This document shows, piece by piece, positions 9,367 to 19,900 of a stretch of 64,000 nucleotides of DNA; position 1 is the stretch's first letter, and every line of letters starts with the position of its first letter. A program made the translations under genes and the position numbers. The stretch is from assembly GCA_947259285.1 (NCBI GenBank), contig CAMYMR010000013.1, positions 1 through 64,000 of the forward strand, read 5' to 3'. The stretch is from an uncultured Woeseiaceae bacterium. GTDB lineage: Bacteria; Pseudomonadota; Gammaproteobacteria; Steroidobacterales; Woeseiaceae. Under the pieces are notes generated by a model. That model searched no databases and was not told the origin of the DNA. It was given only the letters and a program-made list of their open reading frames with translations.

Positions 9367-10719
9367 TCAGTTGGCGTCCGCCTGCTGCTGATCGCCGCTG
9401 CCCACGCCATACCAGTCGATGCCCCGCGTAAGGTACATGACGAGCGCGAGCACGAACCACAGACCGACGGATCCGGCGAGCAGTGCAACGTTTTCCGCCT
9501 TGAGCGTCAGGTAAAGGAACGCGTAGAGCGCGAGCAGCACGGCAACCATCATCATCGCGCGTGACCGGCCGCGCAGGATCGCGGCGCTGTACCCGGCGAT
9601 CAGCGCTGTCGATGCCGACCCGCTGAGGGCATAGGCGGCGTCAAATCCCAGGTGCTCGGACAGCGACAGCAGCAGCAAGTAGAACAACGTGTTCGCGAGA
9701 CCCACCTGCAGGTACTGCAGGGGATGAAGCCTGAGATTGCAGACGACCTCCATTAGAAAATAGGCGATGAAGGTCAAACCGATGATCAGCACAGCGTACT
9801 TGGTCGAACGCTCGATGACCTGGTACAGGCCGACCGGCTGAATGAAACGCGCGCCAAAGGCCCCCCGACCGATGCTGGGTGTCTGCTCATGCCGTTCGAT
9901 CCAGGCCGACGGCAGCTCGCGTCCGATTCGGGTCGAGGTCCAGCTTGCGTCAAAGCCGTCTTCACGGACTTCGCGATGCGCGGGAAGCCGGCGGCCGGTG
10001 AAGCTCGGTGAGTTCCAGTCTCCCGACATCGTAACGGCCGCGTGGTCCGCCAGCGGCAAGAACGAGAGTGAGCCAGATCCATTCAGGTTCAGCAAAAAAT
10101 CGAACTCGAGTTCGCCGTCCGCAGGCGGCTTATCAAACTGCTGACCAAGCGACATGCGAAGCTCAGACGGAAGTCCGTCGATGCCTTCGCTGCTGGCGGT
10201 GAACTCCACTTCGGCGCCATTTGCGACAAGCCGGGGTATCTCGCTGATCGCCATGGGGTCGCTGATACCCAGATACACCTCGGCGCCTGACCACAGGATC
10301 TGTTCGTCCGCAATACCCAGCGCATCGACCGCGGTGAAATCGAATTGCACGCTGGCCGTGACCGCAGCGTTGAATACGGGAACCTTATGCATGCCGCGAT
10401 AGCGTTCCTCAATGACGACGTCGGCATGGGCCCGCAGTTCTTTCGCCAGCAGATAGACGACTTTTTCGTCGGCGTAGGACAGACCATAGACCGTCGTGTT
10501 TTCAACGCGGTAGGGCAGCTTCAGGACGGGGCCGGAGACCGTCTGCTCTCCACCCCAGCTGTTCTGTATACCCGCGACGGCGATGGACTCGTTGTCCTGG
10601 CGATCGAATACGATACTCTTGATCATCTGAAGCGGAATCAACAAAGCGAGGGTCAGGATGGCAATGATCGTTGCTTTGACGGACGCGGAACGGCTGGCGG
10701 TGTTTATCGGAATTCTCAC
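9367..10719 (-). CDS. creD: Inner-membrane protein CreD
   Basis: 450 residues from a GTG start at 10719, preceded by an AGGGAGAG ribosome site; a longer frame from 10767 adds an unlikely 16 residues. One N-terminal membrane helix is followed by a large periplasmic domain (GGEQTVSGPVLKLPYR). A C-terminal bundle of five or so helices contains FIAYFLMEVVCNLRLHPLQY, LLLSLSEHLGFD and GIDWYGV, the hallmark CreD segments. CreD belongs to the CreBC regulon and is linked to envelope integrity and beta-lactam response; its biochemical function is not known. No creBC genes lie nearby. Confidence 0.9.
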   Translation of the reverse strand: MRIPINTASRSASVKATIIAILTLALLIPLQMIKSIVFDRQDNESIAVAGIQNSWGGEQTVSGPVLKLPYRVENTTVYGLSYADEKVVYLLAKELRAHADVVIEERYRGMHKVPVFNAAVTASVQFDFTAVDALGIADEQILWSGAEVYLGISDPMAISEIPRLVANGAEVEFTASSEGIDGLPSELRMSLGQQFDKPPADGELEFDFLLNLNGSGSLSFLPLADHAAVTMSGDWNSPSFTGRRLPAHREVREDGFDASWTSTRIGRELPSAWIERHEQTPSIGRGAFGARFIQPVGLYQVIERSTKYAVLIIGLTFIAYFLMEVVCNLRLHPLQYLQVGLANTLFYLLLLSLSEHLGFDAAYALSGSASTALIAGYSAAILRGRSRAMMMVAVLLALYAFLYLTLKAENVALLAGSVGLWFVLALVMYLTRGIDWYGVGSGDQQQADAN

Positions 10720-10855
10720 CTTACTCTCCCTGGGTGTCAGGGAGATATAAGCAGCAAATCCTGTCACTGTCGTGATGGGATTGTGGCCAAAAATGGCAAA
10801 CCATCAGATCTGTGCGAATACCTGGCTGATGCAGGCTAGCGCGGATCCTGATTGA

Positions 10856-12067
10856 CTACCTGATCCCTTTACGCCGGCTAGTGGTCAGTTCGCCGACAGC
10901 CTCGCTCAATGCATCGAACAGCGCAACCTGCAGTGCCCGGTCACTGTCGGCACTGGCGTCGGCCCAGGCACTGTGTATGGCAATAACGATATTGGCCGCA
11001 GGATCGATGTAGATTCCCTGGCCGAATATCCCGGACGCTCGATATGCGCGGCCTCCGCTGAGCCACCATAAATAGCCGTAGCCGTCATAACCCGTCGACG
11101 GCGTCACCGATTCTCTCATCCAGCCGTCGGGCAACACCTTGGTACCATCCCGTAGACGACCGTTGTGCAGTGCAAACAATCCGATGCGCGCGAAGTCCCT
11201 GAGCGTCGCGTTCAGGCTGCTGCCGCCGAATTCGCCGCCACCCGGCTCACTCAACACCCAGTACGCGTCGTGCTCCATGCCAAACGGCTGCCAGATTTTC
11301 TCGCTGAGGTAGATCGACAGGTTGTTTCCTATTGCCGATCGCAACAGCGTACCGACGAGATTGGTCTCAGCGGTGTTGTAGTTGAACACACGTCCCGGTT
11401 CGGAAGTACGTGGCTTGTTCCTCAGGTACTCATAGACACTCAGCGTGTCCCAAGGCGCGGTGTTGATGTCGGATTCCGGGTCTGCGTAGTCTTCGTCCCA
11501 CTCGACGCCTGAGGACATCTGCAGAAGATTGCGTATCGTTGATTCGTCATACGAGGAGTTCTTCAAACGCGGCAAATAGTCCGTGACAGGCTCATCGACG
11601 CTTGTTATATAGCCGTCCTGTATCGCGGCGCCGACCAGCAGCGACGTTACCGATTTTGCCACCGAGTAGGAAATCCAGCGGGTGCCCGGTCCGTTGCCAA
11701 GCTCGTATCGCTCGTAGACGACCGTGCCATCCTTGACGACGACCAGTCCCGCGACATTCTGTTGTACAACGTAGTCGTCCACGCTCAACCGATCGTTATC
11801 CGTGATGATCTGGACGTGCCCGAGATCCTTATAGCGTTCCGGTAATGGATACGGATTATCTCCGGCCGCAACCTTGCGCGCCGGGCTCAGCTTTTCCATG
11901 TTTCGGAAGCCCGATACCTGCTGCTGCGGCGTCCAGAACAGTTGTTTGTCCGGCTCGCCGAAGTACTGCGCATCGTCAACCGGGTCGATGAACGGCGCAT
12001 CGGCCAGGGCGGGCCAGGACATTCCGATCAGCAAGCTCAGCGCTAATGCTGCAATCGTCTTATTCAT
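10856..12067 (-). CDS. Class-C beta-lactamase-like serine hydrolase
   Basis: 403 residues from the ATG at 12067, which starts a normal signal peptide (MNKTIAALALSLLIGMSWPALA). The family nucleophile motif S135-V-A-K138 and the tyrosine motif YNTAE are visible; GYLWWLSGG precedes the C-terminal HSAWADAS segment. These are esterase/penicillin-binding-like proteins of the AmpC superfamily, most of them not true beta-lactamases. Periplasmic. Its proximity to creD on the same strand (136 bp gap) is suggestive but not proof of shared beta-lactam function. Confidence 0.85.
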   Translation of the reverse strand: MNKTIAALALSLLIGMSWPALADAPFIDPVDDAQYFGEPDKQLFWTPQQQVSGFRNMEKLSPARKVAAGDNPYPLPERYKDLGHVQIITDNDRLSVDDYVVQQNVAGLVVVKDGTVVYERYELGNGPGTRWISYSVAKSVTSLLVGAAIQDGYITSVDEPVTDYLPRLKNSSYDESTIRNLLQMSSGVEWDEDYADPESDINTAPWDTLSVYEYLRNKPRTSEPGRVFNYNTAETNLVGTLLRSAIGNNLSIYLSEKIWQPFGMEHDAYWVLSEPGGGEFGGSSLNATLRDFARIGLFALHNGRLRDGTKVLPDGWMRESVTPSTGYDGYGYLWWLSGGRAYRASGIFGQGIYIDPAANIVIAIHSAWADASADSDRALQVALFDALSEAVGELTTSRRKGIR

Positions 12068-12116
12068 TGTGAACCACTGTTCAGGCATCGCGTCGAGATT
12101 AACATGCCCTCAAACC

Positions 12117-14012
12117 TCAATAATCATCAAGGCCAAGTGCGCGCGCAATACTCGCCTCCGTTATCGGATGGTAGGCAGCGCGTGCTTGCTCAAAGAATTC
12201 TCGTGCTCTGTACAGGTCAGAGCCGTTTTGCGCCAGCGCTGCGTAAATCGGCGTTATCAATCGTCCCCGGCCGTAGCGATTCAGATACTGTCGCAGCGGC
12301 TCGTAAGCCGCTTCGTATCGGCGCCTGGCGACCTGGATGAACCAGGCACGCCCGATCTCGGCATTTCGCGTATCGCTGAGCCCGAGCAGCGCGTCCAGCT
12401 CGGCAAGTCGCTGTTGCGAAAGATCCGCCGTCAGGCTGTTGATGAAGTGCACCGTCGCCTGCGGGCTCCAGCTGTCGATCGGTATCTCGGCGACATCGAC
12501 CTTCTCATCGGCCCAGGCTGCGGCCATCGCTTGTGCCGCATCGAGCGTCGCTGAACTCGGCACCGGCACGGTCTCCGGCAAGCCGGGCTGATACAGCCAC
12601 TGCTCCACCTCTGCGCGGCTGACTCTGCTCGGTTCGGATTGCAGCAACTTGTCTTCGAGATAGTCCAGGAAACGCTCGGTCGTGATCGTCTGAAACGCGA
12701 ATGCGTCGAAGTACGAAGAAATGAACGCATCGAAGGCATCACGACCGTAGGCGTTTTCGAGGTACTGCAGGAACAGCTGGCCTTTGCTGTAGTGAATCGT
12801 GCCCTGGAAATCGTCGGGATCACCGCTGTCAAGACGCGGCGCCAGCGCCTGCATTTCCGGCGGCACCTCGTCGAGGTCCAGCAACAGTTCCTGGTACGAC
12901 AAAACGCGCTCTTCGTCCGCACGATCCTTGTCGTAAATGACTTCCATGAGTCGCGATTCGAGGTAGCTGGTCATTCCCTCGTTTAGCCATTGATCGCGCC
13001 AGGTGGCGTTGGTGACCAGGTTGCCGGACCACGAATGTGCGAGCTCGTGCGCGACAACGCCGACAAGACTGCGGTCGCCGGCAAGCAGGCTCGGCGTTAT
13101 GAAAGACAGCCGCGGGTTTTCCATGCCACCGTAGGGAAAGCTCGGTGGCAGTACGAGCAGATCGTACCGGCCCCACTGGTACGGGCCGAACAGCCCCTCG
13201 GCCTGTTCGAGCATCTCCTGCGTGTCCGCGAATTCGAAGACTGATGCCTCGAGCAGTTCCGGTTCTGCGTAAACACCGGTTTGCTCACCCAGCGGCGCGA
13301 AAAAGATGTTGCCAACCGCGATAGCCAGCAAATAAGACGGAATCGGCTGCGGCATTTCGAACCTGTATTCGCCGCGTCGTGCGGTGAGCGGATCATTGTT
13401 GGCGCTCATGACCGCCAGCAATTCGGGTGGCGTCCGGATGATTGCCTCATAGGTCATACGCACCGCCGGGGTGTCCTGCAATGGCACCCAGCTGCGCGCA
13501 TGTATTGCCTGAGATTGCGAGAACATCAGCGGATATTTGGCACCGGCGGTCAGCTTTGCCGGCAGCCACTGCAGCGCCGTCGAGTCCGGGTTGGTGGCGT
13601 ACTGCAGCTTGAGCCTGAATACCGTTGCCGAATCGGAATCCTCCGGTACGCTGACGATTAACGGCGATCCCCCGATGGCATCCGTTTCTCCAAAGCGAAA
13701 GTCCGCCGCCAGAGAGCGGCCATCGGCCAGCAAAACGCGGACGTCAGTGACATCGAGGTCACGAGTGTCGAGAATTATCTCCGTCGCATCGGAATCGATC
13801 CTGCGCATGCGATGTATCGCGCTGCCCCGCAGTTCCTCCTCGTCGAAGTCTACGGTCAGGTCCAACGCCAGATGCTCCGTCACAAACTGCTCGGTATTGG
13901 CGAAGGAAAAATAGTCGTGCGCAGGATCATAGACAGCCATCTCCGGTGCCTGCTCGGCGCAGGCGGACACGAGAATTGCCGTAATCATCAACATCTGGAA
14001 CCTGAACTGCAT
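12117..14012 (-). CDS. M1 family metalloaminopeptidase (LTA4-hydrolase-like)
   Basis: 631 residues. The N terminus is a lipoprotein-like signal (MLMITAILVSACAEQ). The substrate-binding GGMEN motif is at 295-299 (PYGGMENPR). The zinc motif is H322-E323-L-A-H326 with the third ligand E345 eighteen residues later (WLNEGMTSY). A C-terminal helical domain typical of the leukotriene-A4-hydrolase subgroup follows. It removes N-terminal residues from peptides, probably in the periplasm. It is divergent from the acyl-CoA dehydrogenase. Confidence 0.93.
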   Translation of the reverse strand: MQFRFQMLMITAILVSACAEQAPEMAVYDPAHDYFSFANTEQFVTEHLALDLTVDFDEEELRGSAIHRMRRIDSDATEIILDTRDLDVTDVRVLLADGRSLAADFRFGETDAIGGSPLIVSVPEDSDSATVFRLKLQYATNPDSTALQWLPAKLTAGAKYPLMFSQSQAIHARSWVPLQDTPAVRMTYEAIIRTPPELLAVMSANNDPLTARRGEYRFEMPQPIPSYLLAIAVGNIFFAPLGEQTGVYAEPELLEASVFEFADTQEMLEQAEGLFGPYQWGRYDLLVLPPSFPYGGMENPRLSFITPSLLAGDRSLVGVVAHELAHSWSGNLVTNATWRDQWLNEGMTSYLESRLMEVIYDKDRADEERVLSYQELLLDLDEVPPEMQALAPRLDSGDPDDFQGTIHYSKGQLFLQYLENAYGRDAFDAFISSYFDAFAFQTITTERFLDYLEDKLLQSEPSRVSRAEVEQWLYQPGLPETVPVPSSATLDAAQAMAAAWADEKVDVAEIPIDSWSPQATVHFINSLTADLSQQRLAELDALLGLSDTRNAEIGRAWFIQVARRRYEAAYEPLRQYLNRYGRGRLITPIYAALAQNGSDLYRAREFFEQARAAYHPITEASIARALGLDDY

Positions 14013-14133
14013 TACCTGACCTCAGACCGAAACACTTGAACGGCCGGTGATTCTAAACCATCCGGGAAACGGAACGCGCAGTCAGTTCCTGAGAGGTGTA
14101 AACTTTCGCACGTCGTTCAAAATGGGGAATACC

Positions 14134-15348
14134 ATGGATCTTGGCGTTAGCGAACGTGTCCGGCCCTTACTGGAGGCTGTGCGCGCATTTATTACCGAGC
14201 GGGTGCTACCAGTCGATGAGGAGTTCCTCGAAGAGGTATCGAATGGCGACCGGTGGTCGCTGAACGAGCGGCAGTCGGAGATCATCGAAGGACTGAAGTC
14301 CGCTGCCCGCGAGGAAGGGCTGTGGAATTTCTGGTTGACCGACAGCGAGAGCGGCTATGGCCTCAACACCGTCGAATACGCCTGGCTCGCCGAAGAGACC
14401 GGCCGCGCACACCTGGCTGCCGAAGCGTTCAACTGCAGCGCGCCGGATACGGGCAATATGGAGGTCCTCGAGCGTTATGGCACCGAAGAACAGAAAGAAC
14501 GCTGGCTGAAGCCGCTCCTCGACGGCAAGATCCGGTCCGCGTACGCGATGACGGAGCCGGACGTTGCGTCTTCCGATGCCACCAATATTTCGACCTCCGC
14601 GGTTCTCGACAACGGCGAATGGGTCATCAACGGCGAGAAAACCTATATCTCGGGCGCTGGCGACAAGCGCTGCAAGATTCTGATCTGCATGGTCAAGACC
14701 AATCCGGAAAACAACCGCCACACGCAGCATTCGCAGATCCTCGTCCCCATCGACGCGCCGGGCGTCGAGATTGTGCGCGGCATGAATGTTTTCGCAATGG
14801 ACGATGCGCCGCACGGTCACATGCACATCCGATTCAAGGACGTGCGTGTACCGGAGTCCAACATCATTCTCGGGCCCGGGCGCGGTTTCGAAATTGCGCA
14901 GGGGCGGCTCGGACCGGGACGTATTCATCACTGCATGCGCGCAATCGGAATGGCCGAGCGGGCGCTGCAATTGATGTGCGAACGCGCGGTGTCGCGCACT
15001 GCGTTTGGAAGACCGATTGCCAAGCTGGGCGGGAATTACGACGTGATCGCCAACGCGCGCATCAATATCGACATGGCGCGACTGTTGACCTTGCAGACCG
15101 CTCACGTTATCGATACCGAGGGGGTCCAGGTGGCGCAGACCTGGATATCGAAGATCAAAGCCATGGTTCCAAATATCGCCATCGACGTCATTGACGACGC
15201 GATTCAGATTCATGGCGCCGCGGGCATATCGCAGGATTTCCCGCTCGCCGCCATGTATATGAACGCGAGGACGCTCAGGTTTGCCGACGGGCCCGACGAG
15301 GTACATCGCATGGTGGTCGCACGGCACGAACTGCGGCCCTATCTTTAG
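14134..15348 (+). CDS. Acyl-CoA dehydrogenase
   Basis: 404 residues from the ATG at 14134, which has GGGGA six bases upstream; the next in-frame ATG (14122) is nearly as good. Domain order is the usual one: an N-terminal helical domain; a middle beta domain with AYAMTEPDVASSDATNI and INGEKTYISGAGD; and a C-terminal helical domain with SRTAFGRPIAKLGGN, IQIHGAAGISQDFPLA and RTLRFADGPDEVH. This is an FAD enzyme that oxidises acyl-CoA. It resembles the long-chain/ACAD10-11-like clade; the exact substrate is undetermined. Confidence 0.92.
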   Translation: MDLGVSERVRPLLEAVRAFITERVLPVDEEFLEEVSNGDRWSLNERQSEIIEGLKSAAREEGLWNFWLTDSESGYGLNTVEYAWLAEETGRAHLAAEAFNCSAPDTGNMEVLERYGTEEQKERWLKPLLDGKIRSAYAMTEPDVASSDATNISTSAVLDNGEWVINGEKTYISGAGDKRCKILICMVKTNPENNRHTQHSQILVPIDAPGVEIVRGMNVFAMDDAPHGHMHIRFKDVRVPESNIILGPGRGFEIAQGRLGPGRIHHCMRAIGMAERALQLMCERAVSRTAFGRPIAKLGGNYDVIANARINIDMARLLTLQTAHVIDTEGVQVAQTWISKIKAMVPNIAIDVIDDAIQIHGAAGISQDFPLAAMYMNARTLRFADGPDEVHRMVVARHELRPYL

Positions 15349-15357
15349 CGAAAGCGG

Positions 15358-15389
15358 GCGCTTACCGAAAAATCGCTTTCGGTAAGCGC
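15358..15389. terminator. Strong hairpin after the acyl-CoA dehydrogenase gene
   Basis: Perfect 13-bp inverted repeat, GCGCTTACCGAAA (15358-15370) and its complement (15377-15389), with a 6-base loop, starting 10 bp after the stop codon. No long T run follows on the plus strand, so it is either a hairpin-stabilised 3' end or a Rho-assisted terminator. Confidence 0.65.
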
Positions 15390-15495
15390 GTATGTCAAAG
15401 GCCTGACTTTCGGGTATAAAAAGGCAAGCGATAATGAATGTCATGAATCGATGTCCGGCTGCCGTCCGGCCGTAGGTAAACTGCAGGAAAAATAC

Positions 15496-16476
15496 ATGCC
15501 CCAGGAATCTGCTCGACCGATCAATCCGGCGGCCGAGGACTTTAGCGGTGAATCGCTGTCCAGGATGGCGAAACGGGCGTTTCACGCAACCCGGCCGAAG
15601 TTTTTTCCCGCATCGGTGCTTCCCGTTCTTGCGGGCACGGCTTGGGGGGTGTCTGTCGCGGGCAGCCTCGACATCCTGGTTTTCGTGCTCGCGCTGCTGG
15701 CCACCGTCTGTGTGCACGCAGCCAGCAACGTCCTGAATGATGTTGGCGACGAGACCATCGGCACCGACCGGCAGAATGATGACCGGATTTATCCGTATAC
15801 CGGCGGCTCCCGATTTATTCAGACGGGCATCCTGAGCCAGTCACGGATGGCACGCCTCGGCGTCGCGCTGCTGGTAATCGCGGCGCTGTGTGGCCTGGCG
15901 CTGATCAGTGTAAGAGGACCTGTCGTCCTGCTGTTTGGCCTGGCCGGCATCGCACTCGGCGTGCTCTATTCGTTGGGCCCGTTGAAACTCAGCACGATTG
16001 GTCTCGGTGAAACATCGGTCGCCGTCGCGTTTGGCATCCTGCCGGTTACCGGCGCCGCATGGCTGCAGGGAGCCTCGATTAACACCTCGCTGATCCTCTT
16101 TTCCCTGCCGGTTAGCGCCTGGGTGGCTGCAATACTGCTGATTAACGAAGTACCCGACATCAAAGCCGACAAAGCCTGTGGCAAAGGCACGCTGCCTGTT
16201 CGCCTCGGCCTGGTTGGCACATCAAGGTTGTACCTTACGATCCAGGCAGCGGCATTGGCGATCATTATCGCACTCACGTTGCTGGGCAGTCTTCCACTGC
16301 TCGCCCCGCTCGCGCCCGCCGCACTGATGGTGCTCGCCTGGCGCGCATCCAATGCGATACGAGGCGGCATCGAGGATCGCGGCGCCATGACGCGGGCGAT
16401 CGAATCCACGTTGGCAATTCATACCGTCGGCTGCCTGTGGCTCGCCGGCTGTGCTTTGTTTTCATTGTGGTGGTAA
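15496..16476 (+). CDS. UbiA-family prenyltransferase
   Basis: 326 residues from the ATG at 15496 (CAGGAAAA ribosome site). About nine membrane helices. The two Asp-rich motifs of the family are present: NVLNDVGDETIG (first NDxxD) and INEVPDIKADKACGKGTLPVRLG (second). The overall pattern, with the TGGSRFIQTG stretch after the first motif, is that of MenA-like 1,4-dihydroxy-2-naphthoate prenyltransferases, though a different aromatic acceptor is possible. It is 16 bp upstream of nqrA on the same strand, suggesting co-transcription. A menaquinone product would suit FrdCAB. Confidence 0.8.
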   Translation: MPQESARPINPAAEDFSGESLSRMAKRAFHATRPKFFPASVLPVLAGTAWGVSVAGSLDILVFVLALLATVCVHAASNVLNDVGDETIGTDRQNDDRIYPYTGGSRFIQTGILSQSRMARLGVALLVIAALCGLALISVRGPVVLLFGLAGIALGVLYSLGPLKLSTIGLGETSVAVAFGILPVTGAAWLQGASINTSLILFSLPVSAWVAAILLINEVPDIKADKACGKGTLPVRLGLVGTSRLYLTIQAAALAIIIALTLLGSLPLLAPLAPAALMVLAWRASNAIRGGIEDRGAMTRAIESTLAIHTVGCLWLAGCALFSLWW

Positions 16477-16492
16477 ACACCGGTAGGTCTCC

Positions 16493-17836
16493 ATGCAATT
16501 CAAGATAAAGAAGGGACTGAATATCCCGTTGTCCGGGGCGCCTGAACAGAAGATCTCGGCGGGTGCCGAGGTTAAATCGGTTGCTTTGATCGGCCTCGAC
16601 GTCCATGACCTGAAACCGGGCATGTACGTGCGTGAGGGCGATAGCGTCAAACTGGGGCAGCCGCTGTTCTTCGACAAGCAGAATCCGGGCGTACATTTCA
16701 TGTCACCCGGCAGCGGCGTCGTCACAGCGGTCAACCGTGGCGAGCGGCGTATTCTGCAGTCGGTTGTCGTTCGCCTCGAAGGTGACGATGCCGAGGAGTT
16801 CGACACCTTTTCGACCGAACGGCTGTACAGCCTCGAAGCCGGAGCGGTACGCGACAACCTGCAGGCCAGCGGGCTGTGGACAGCGTTTCGAACGCGACCC
16901 TTCAGCAAGATACCGGCCGTCGACGCATCGCCGAGAGCACTTTTCGTCACAGCGATCGATACGAATCCGCTCGCCGCCGACCCGGCCGTCGTCATCGAGG
17001 CAAAAAAAGACGCTTTCGCACAAGGTCTCGAGATCGTCTCCAAGCTCACGGACGGCCACGTCTACCTGTGTACGGCCGTCGACTCCGGAATCGAATGCCC
17101 CTCCGGCGAGCAGTTCGTTCATGCCGAGTTCTCCGGCCCCCACCCGGCCGGACTCGTCGGTACGCATATTCACCTGCTCGAGCCTGTCAACGAACACAAG
17201 GTTGTCTGGCACATCCGCGCTCAGGACGTCATCGCGATTGGCGAACTGTTCGCGACGGGACGGCTGCCGGTGGAACGAGTGATTGCACTGACGGGCCCCA
17301 TGGTCAAGAATCCGCGCCTGGTTACGACACGTCTCGGAGCGAACACCAGCGACCTGCTGCGTGGCGAACTGGTAGCCGGCAATGTCCGCGTTGTGGCCGG
17401 TTCCGTACTCAACGGTCATCGCGCCGTCGACTGGGCGGCGTACCTCGGGCGTTACGACCGGCAGATTACGGTGCTGCAGGAAGGCACTCCGCGCGAGTTC
17501 CTCTCATTCATCCGCCCCGGCTTTGGCAAGTTTTCGGCGGCGCGCGCGTTTGCCGGCAAGCTGTTCGGCAAGAATTATCACTTTACGACGTCGCAAAATG
17601 GCAGCCCACGCGCCATGGTCTCTACGGGCAGTTTCGAGCAGGTCATGCCGCTCGACATTCTGCCGACCCCGTTACTTAAAGCACTGCTGGTGCGCGATAC
17701 CGACGGCGCCCGCGATCTCGGCTGCCTGGAACTCGACGAAGAAGACCTCGCGCTTTGCTCTTTTGTTTGCAACGGCAAGTACGACTATGGACCCCACCTC
17801 AGACGCAACCTGCATGAAATCGAGGTGAACGGATGA
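16493..17836 (+). CDS. nqrA: Na+-translocating NADH:quinone reductase subunit A
   Basis: 447 residues, standard length, starting with [20 protein letters not shown] peripheral cytosolic subunit involved in quinone interaction. Recognisable family stretches include [32 protein letters not shown] and RSNFLRPG-like [14 protein letters not shown] near residue 340. First gene of the nqrABCDEF operon; its stop overlaps the nqrB start (ATGA). Confidence 0.97.
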   Translation: MQFKIKKGLNIPLSGAPEQKISAGAEVKSVALIGLDVHDLKPGMYVREGDSVKLGQPLFFDKQNPGVHFMSPGSGVVTAVNRGERRILQSVVVRLEGDDAEEFDTFSTERLYSLEAGAVRDNLQASGLWTAFRTRPFSKIPAVDASPRALFVTAIDTNPLAADPAVVIEAKKDAFAQGLEIVSKLTDGHVYLCTAVDSGIECPSGEQFVHAEFSGPHPAGLVGTHIHLLEPVNEHKVVWHIRAQDVIAIGELFATGRLPVERVIALTGPMVKNPRLVTTRLGANTSDLLRGELVAGNVRVVAGSVLNGHRAVDWAAYLGRYDRQITVLQEGTPREFLSFIRPGFGKFSAARAFAGKLFGKNYHFTTSQNGSPRAMVSTGSFEQVMPLDILPTPLLKALLVRDTDGARDLGCLELDEEDLALCSFVCNGKYDYGPHLRRNLHEIEVNG

Positions 17837-19044
17837 TAAAAGCCATACGCTCGTTCCTCGACAGACTCGAACCCGTTTTCACCAAAGGTGGCCGATTCGA
17901 GCAACTGCATGCGCTTTACGAGGCCATTGACACCTTCTTCTTTTCTCCGGCCGACCTGGCGCGCGGATCGCCGCACGTGCGGGACGCGCTCGACCTGAAG
18001 CGCGTCATGATCCTCGTTGTGATTGCATCGGCACCGGCCGCCGTCGTCGGCATGTGGAATACCGGCTTCCAGGCCAACACGGCGCTGCAGAGTCTCGGAC
18101 TTGTCGGTATCGACGGCTGGCGCGGCGCTTTATTGCCGCTGCTCGGCGCGGGCTACGACCCGACGAGCGTCTACGACTGCTTCATGCAGGGTGCGCTGTA
18201 CTTCCTGCCGATCTACATCGTCACGATGGTCGTCGGCCTGTTCTGGGAGGTCCTGTTTGCCGGCGTGCGTAACCATGAAGTCAACGAGGGCTTCTTCGTC
18301 ACGGGATGGCTGTACGCGCTGATCCTTCCGGCAACGATTCCGCTGTGGCAGGTCGCAGTTGGTATCACCTTCGGCGTTATCCTCGGCAAGGAGGTCTTCG
18401 GCGGCACCGGCAAGAACTTCCTCAACCCGGCGCTCCTGGGCCGAGCGTTCCTGTATTTTGCCTACCCCGCGCAGATCTCGGGCGATGCCGTGTGGACGGC
18501 GGTGGACGGCTTCACTGGCGCCACGGCGCTCGGCGTCTCGGCAATCGAAGGTATGGCAGGCATCTCCGCCATGGGACTGACCTGGACGCAGGCATTCTTC
18601 GGCCAGATGCAGGGATCGCTCGGCGAAACGTCGGCGCTGATGTGCCTTCTCGGCGGCCTGTTCCTGATGTATGCGCGCATCGCGTCGTGGCGCATCATCG
18701 TCGCAACTTTCGCCGGACTGATAATTCCGTCGCTGCTGTTTGCAGACGCCGGAAGCAGCAACCCGATGATGACCATGCCCTGGCATTGGCATGTCGTCCT
18801 GGGCGGTTTCGCGTTCGGCGCCGTCTTTATGGCGACGGACCCGGTCAGCGCCGCGCAGACCGATGCCGGCAAATGGGTCTTCGGCCTGTTGATCGGGTTC
18901 ATGACCTGGCTAATCCGGGTCATCAACCCCGCATTTCCGGAAGGCATCATGCTCGCGATCTTGTTCGCGAACGTGTTTGCACCGGTCATCGACCACTTCG
19001 TCATTCGCGCCAACGTACGGCGGAGGTTGAAACGACATGCCTGA
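17833..19044 (+). CDS. nqrB: Na+-NQR subunit B
   Basis: 403 residues, about ten membrane helices. The covalent FMN site is [11 protein letters not shown] with the attachment threonine at residue 231 (TGAT in place of the commoner SGAT). NqrB carries FMN and riboflavin and is part of the sodium path. The sequence [20 protein letters not shown] is strongly family-specific. Its 3' end overlaps nqrC by 8 bp. Confidence 0.97.
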   Translation: MIKAIRSFLDRLEPVFTKGGRFEQLHALYEAIDTFFFSPADLARGSPHVRDALDLKRVMILVVIASAPAAVVGMWNTGFQANTALQSLGLVGIDGWRGALLPLLGAGYDPTSVYDCFMQGALYFLPIYIVTMVVGLFWEVLFAGVRNHEVNEGFFVTGWLYALILPATIPLWQVAVGITFGVILGKEVFGGTGKNFLNPALLGRAFLYFAYPAQISGDAVWTAVDGFTGATALGVSAIEGMAGISAMGLTWTQAFFGQMQGSLGETSALMCLLGGLFLMYARIASWRIIVATFAGLIIPSLLFADAGSSNPMMTMPWHWHVVLGGFAFGAVFMATDPVSAAQTDAGKWVFGLLIGFMTWLIRVINPAFPEGIMLAILFANVFAPVIDHFVIRANVRRRLKRHA

Positions 19045-19900
19045 CAAAAAGGAATTCGATCGCGACAGCATTTCCAATACGCTCATCGTTGCCATAGGCC
19101 TGAGCCTCGTCTGTTCGATCATCGTGTCCAGCGCGGCCATTATTCTGAAACCCGTGCAAGAGAAAAACGAGGAAGAGTTCCGCCAGCAGATCATTCTCGA
19201 TGTAGCCGGCCTGACGGATCCCGACGTTGATATCAACGTTCTGTTCGAGTCCATCGACTCCCGCATGGTGGATCTTGAGACCGGGGAGTACACGGATGCT
19301 GCGGACCCCGACTCGTTCGATGCGCTCGTCGCAGCCGGTGACCCTTCGCTCGGCATTACCATCCCGTCAGACTTGGATATCGCGGGGATCGGTCGCCGCG
19401 CGAAATACGCGCCGGTCTATATCGTCAAGGATGGTGCGGAAATCGACCAGGTCATACTGCCAGTCTATGGCAAGGGCCTGTGGTCGACGATGCTCGGCTA
19501 TCTTTCGGTAGCGCCTGACGGCAACACGATCAAGGGACTGCGCTTCTACGCGCACGCCGAGACGCCGGGCCTTGGCGACCAAATCGACAAGGAACCATGG
19601 CGCGCGCAGTGGGTCGGCAAACTCGTCTATGACGGTGGCGACGAGCCGCAGATTCGCGTCGTCAAGGGCGTCGTGTCCGCCGATGCGCCCGGCGCCGAGC
19701 ATATGATCGACGGCCTGTCCGGCGCCACGCTAACGGCGAACGGTGTCACAGGTCTGGTGCAGTACTGGACCGGACCGCATGGCTTCGGCCCCTATCTCAA
19801 AACCTTCCGCGAGGACAGCGCAAAACGCGCCTCGCCGTCGAGCACTTTGCAACTCGCTGCAACCACCACGACAAAACAATTGGGCCACCACAATGAGTGA
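19037..19900 (+). CDS. nqrC: Na+-NQR subunit C
   Basis: 287 residues. One N-terminal membrane helix (about 14-37) and a periplasmic FMN-binding domain with the attachment motif [11 protein letters not shown]231 being the flavinylated residue. [27 protein letters not shown] is typical of the family (positions about 154-180). The flavin is installed by the ApbE encoded downstream. It ends with an 8-bp overlap with nqrD. Confidence 0.97.
   Translation: MPDKKEFDRDSISNTLIVAIGLSLVCSIIVSSAAIILKPVQEKNEEEFRQQIILDVAGLTDPDVDINVLFESIDSRMVDLETGEYTDAADPDSFDALVAAGDPSLGITIPSDLDIAGIGRRAKYAPVYIVKDGAEIDQVILPVYGKGLWSTMLGYLSVAPDGNTIKGLRFYAHAETPGLGDQIDKEPWRAQWVGKLVYDGGDEPQIRVVKGVVSADAPGAEHMIDGLSGATLTANGVTGLVQYWTGPHGFGPYLKTFREDSAKRASPSSTLQLAATTTTKQLGHHNE

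Noticed and set aside
14206..15717. 503-codon open frame on the minus strand
   Set aside because: Antisense to the acyl-CoA dehydrogenase and the start of the UbiA gene; composition is that of a GC-rich shadow frame with no recognisable domain.
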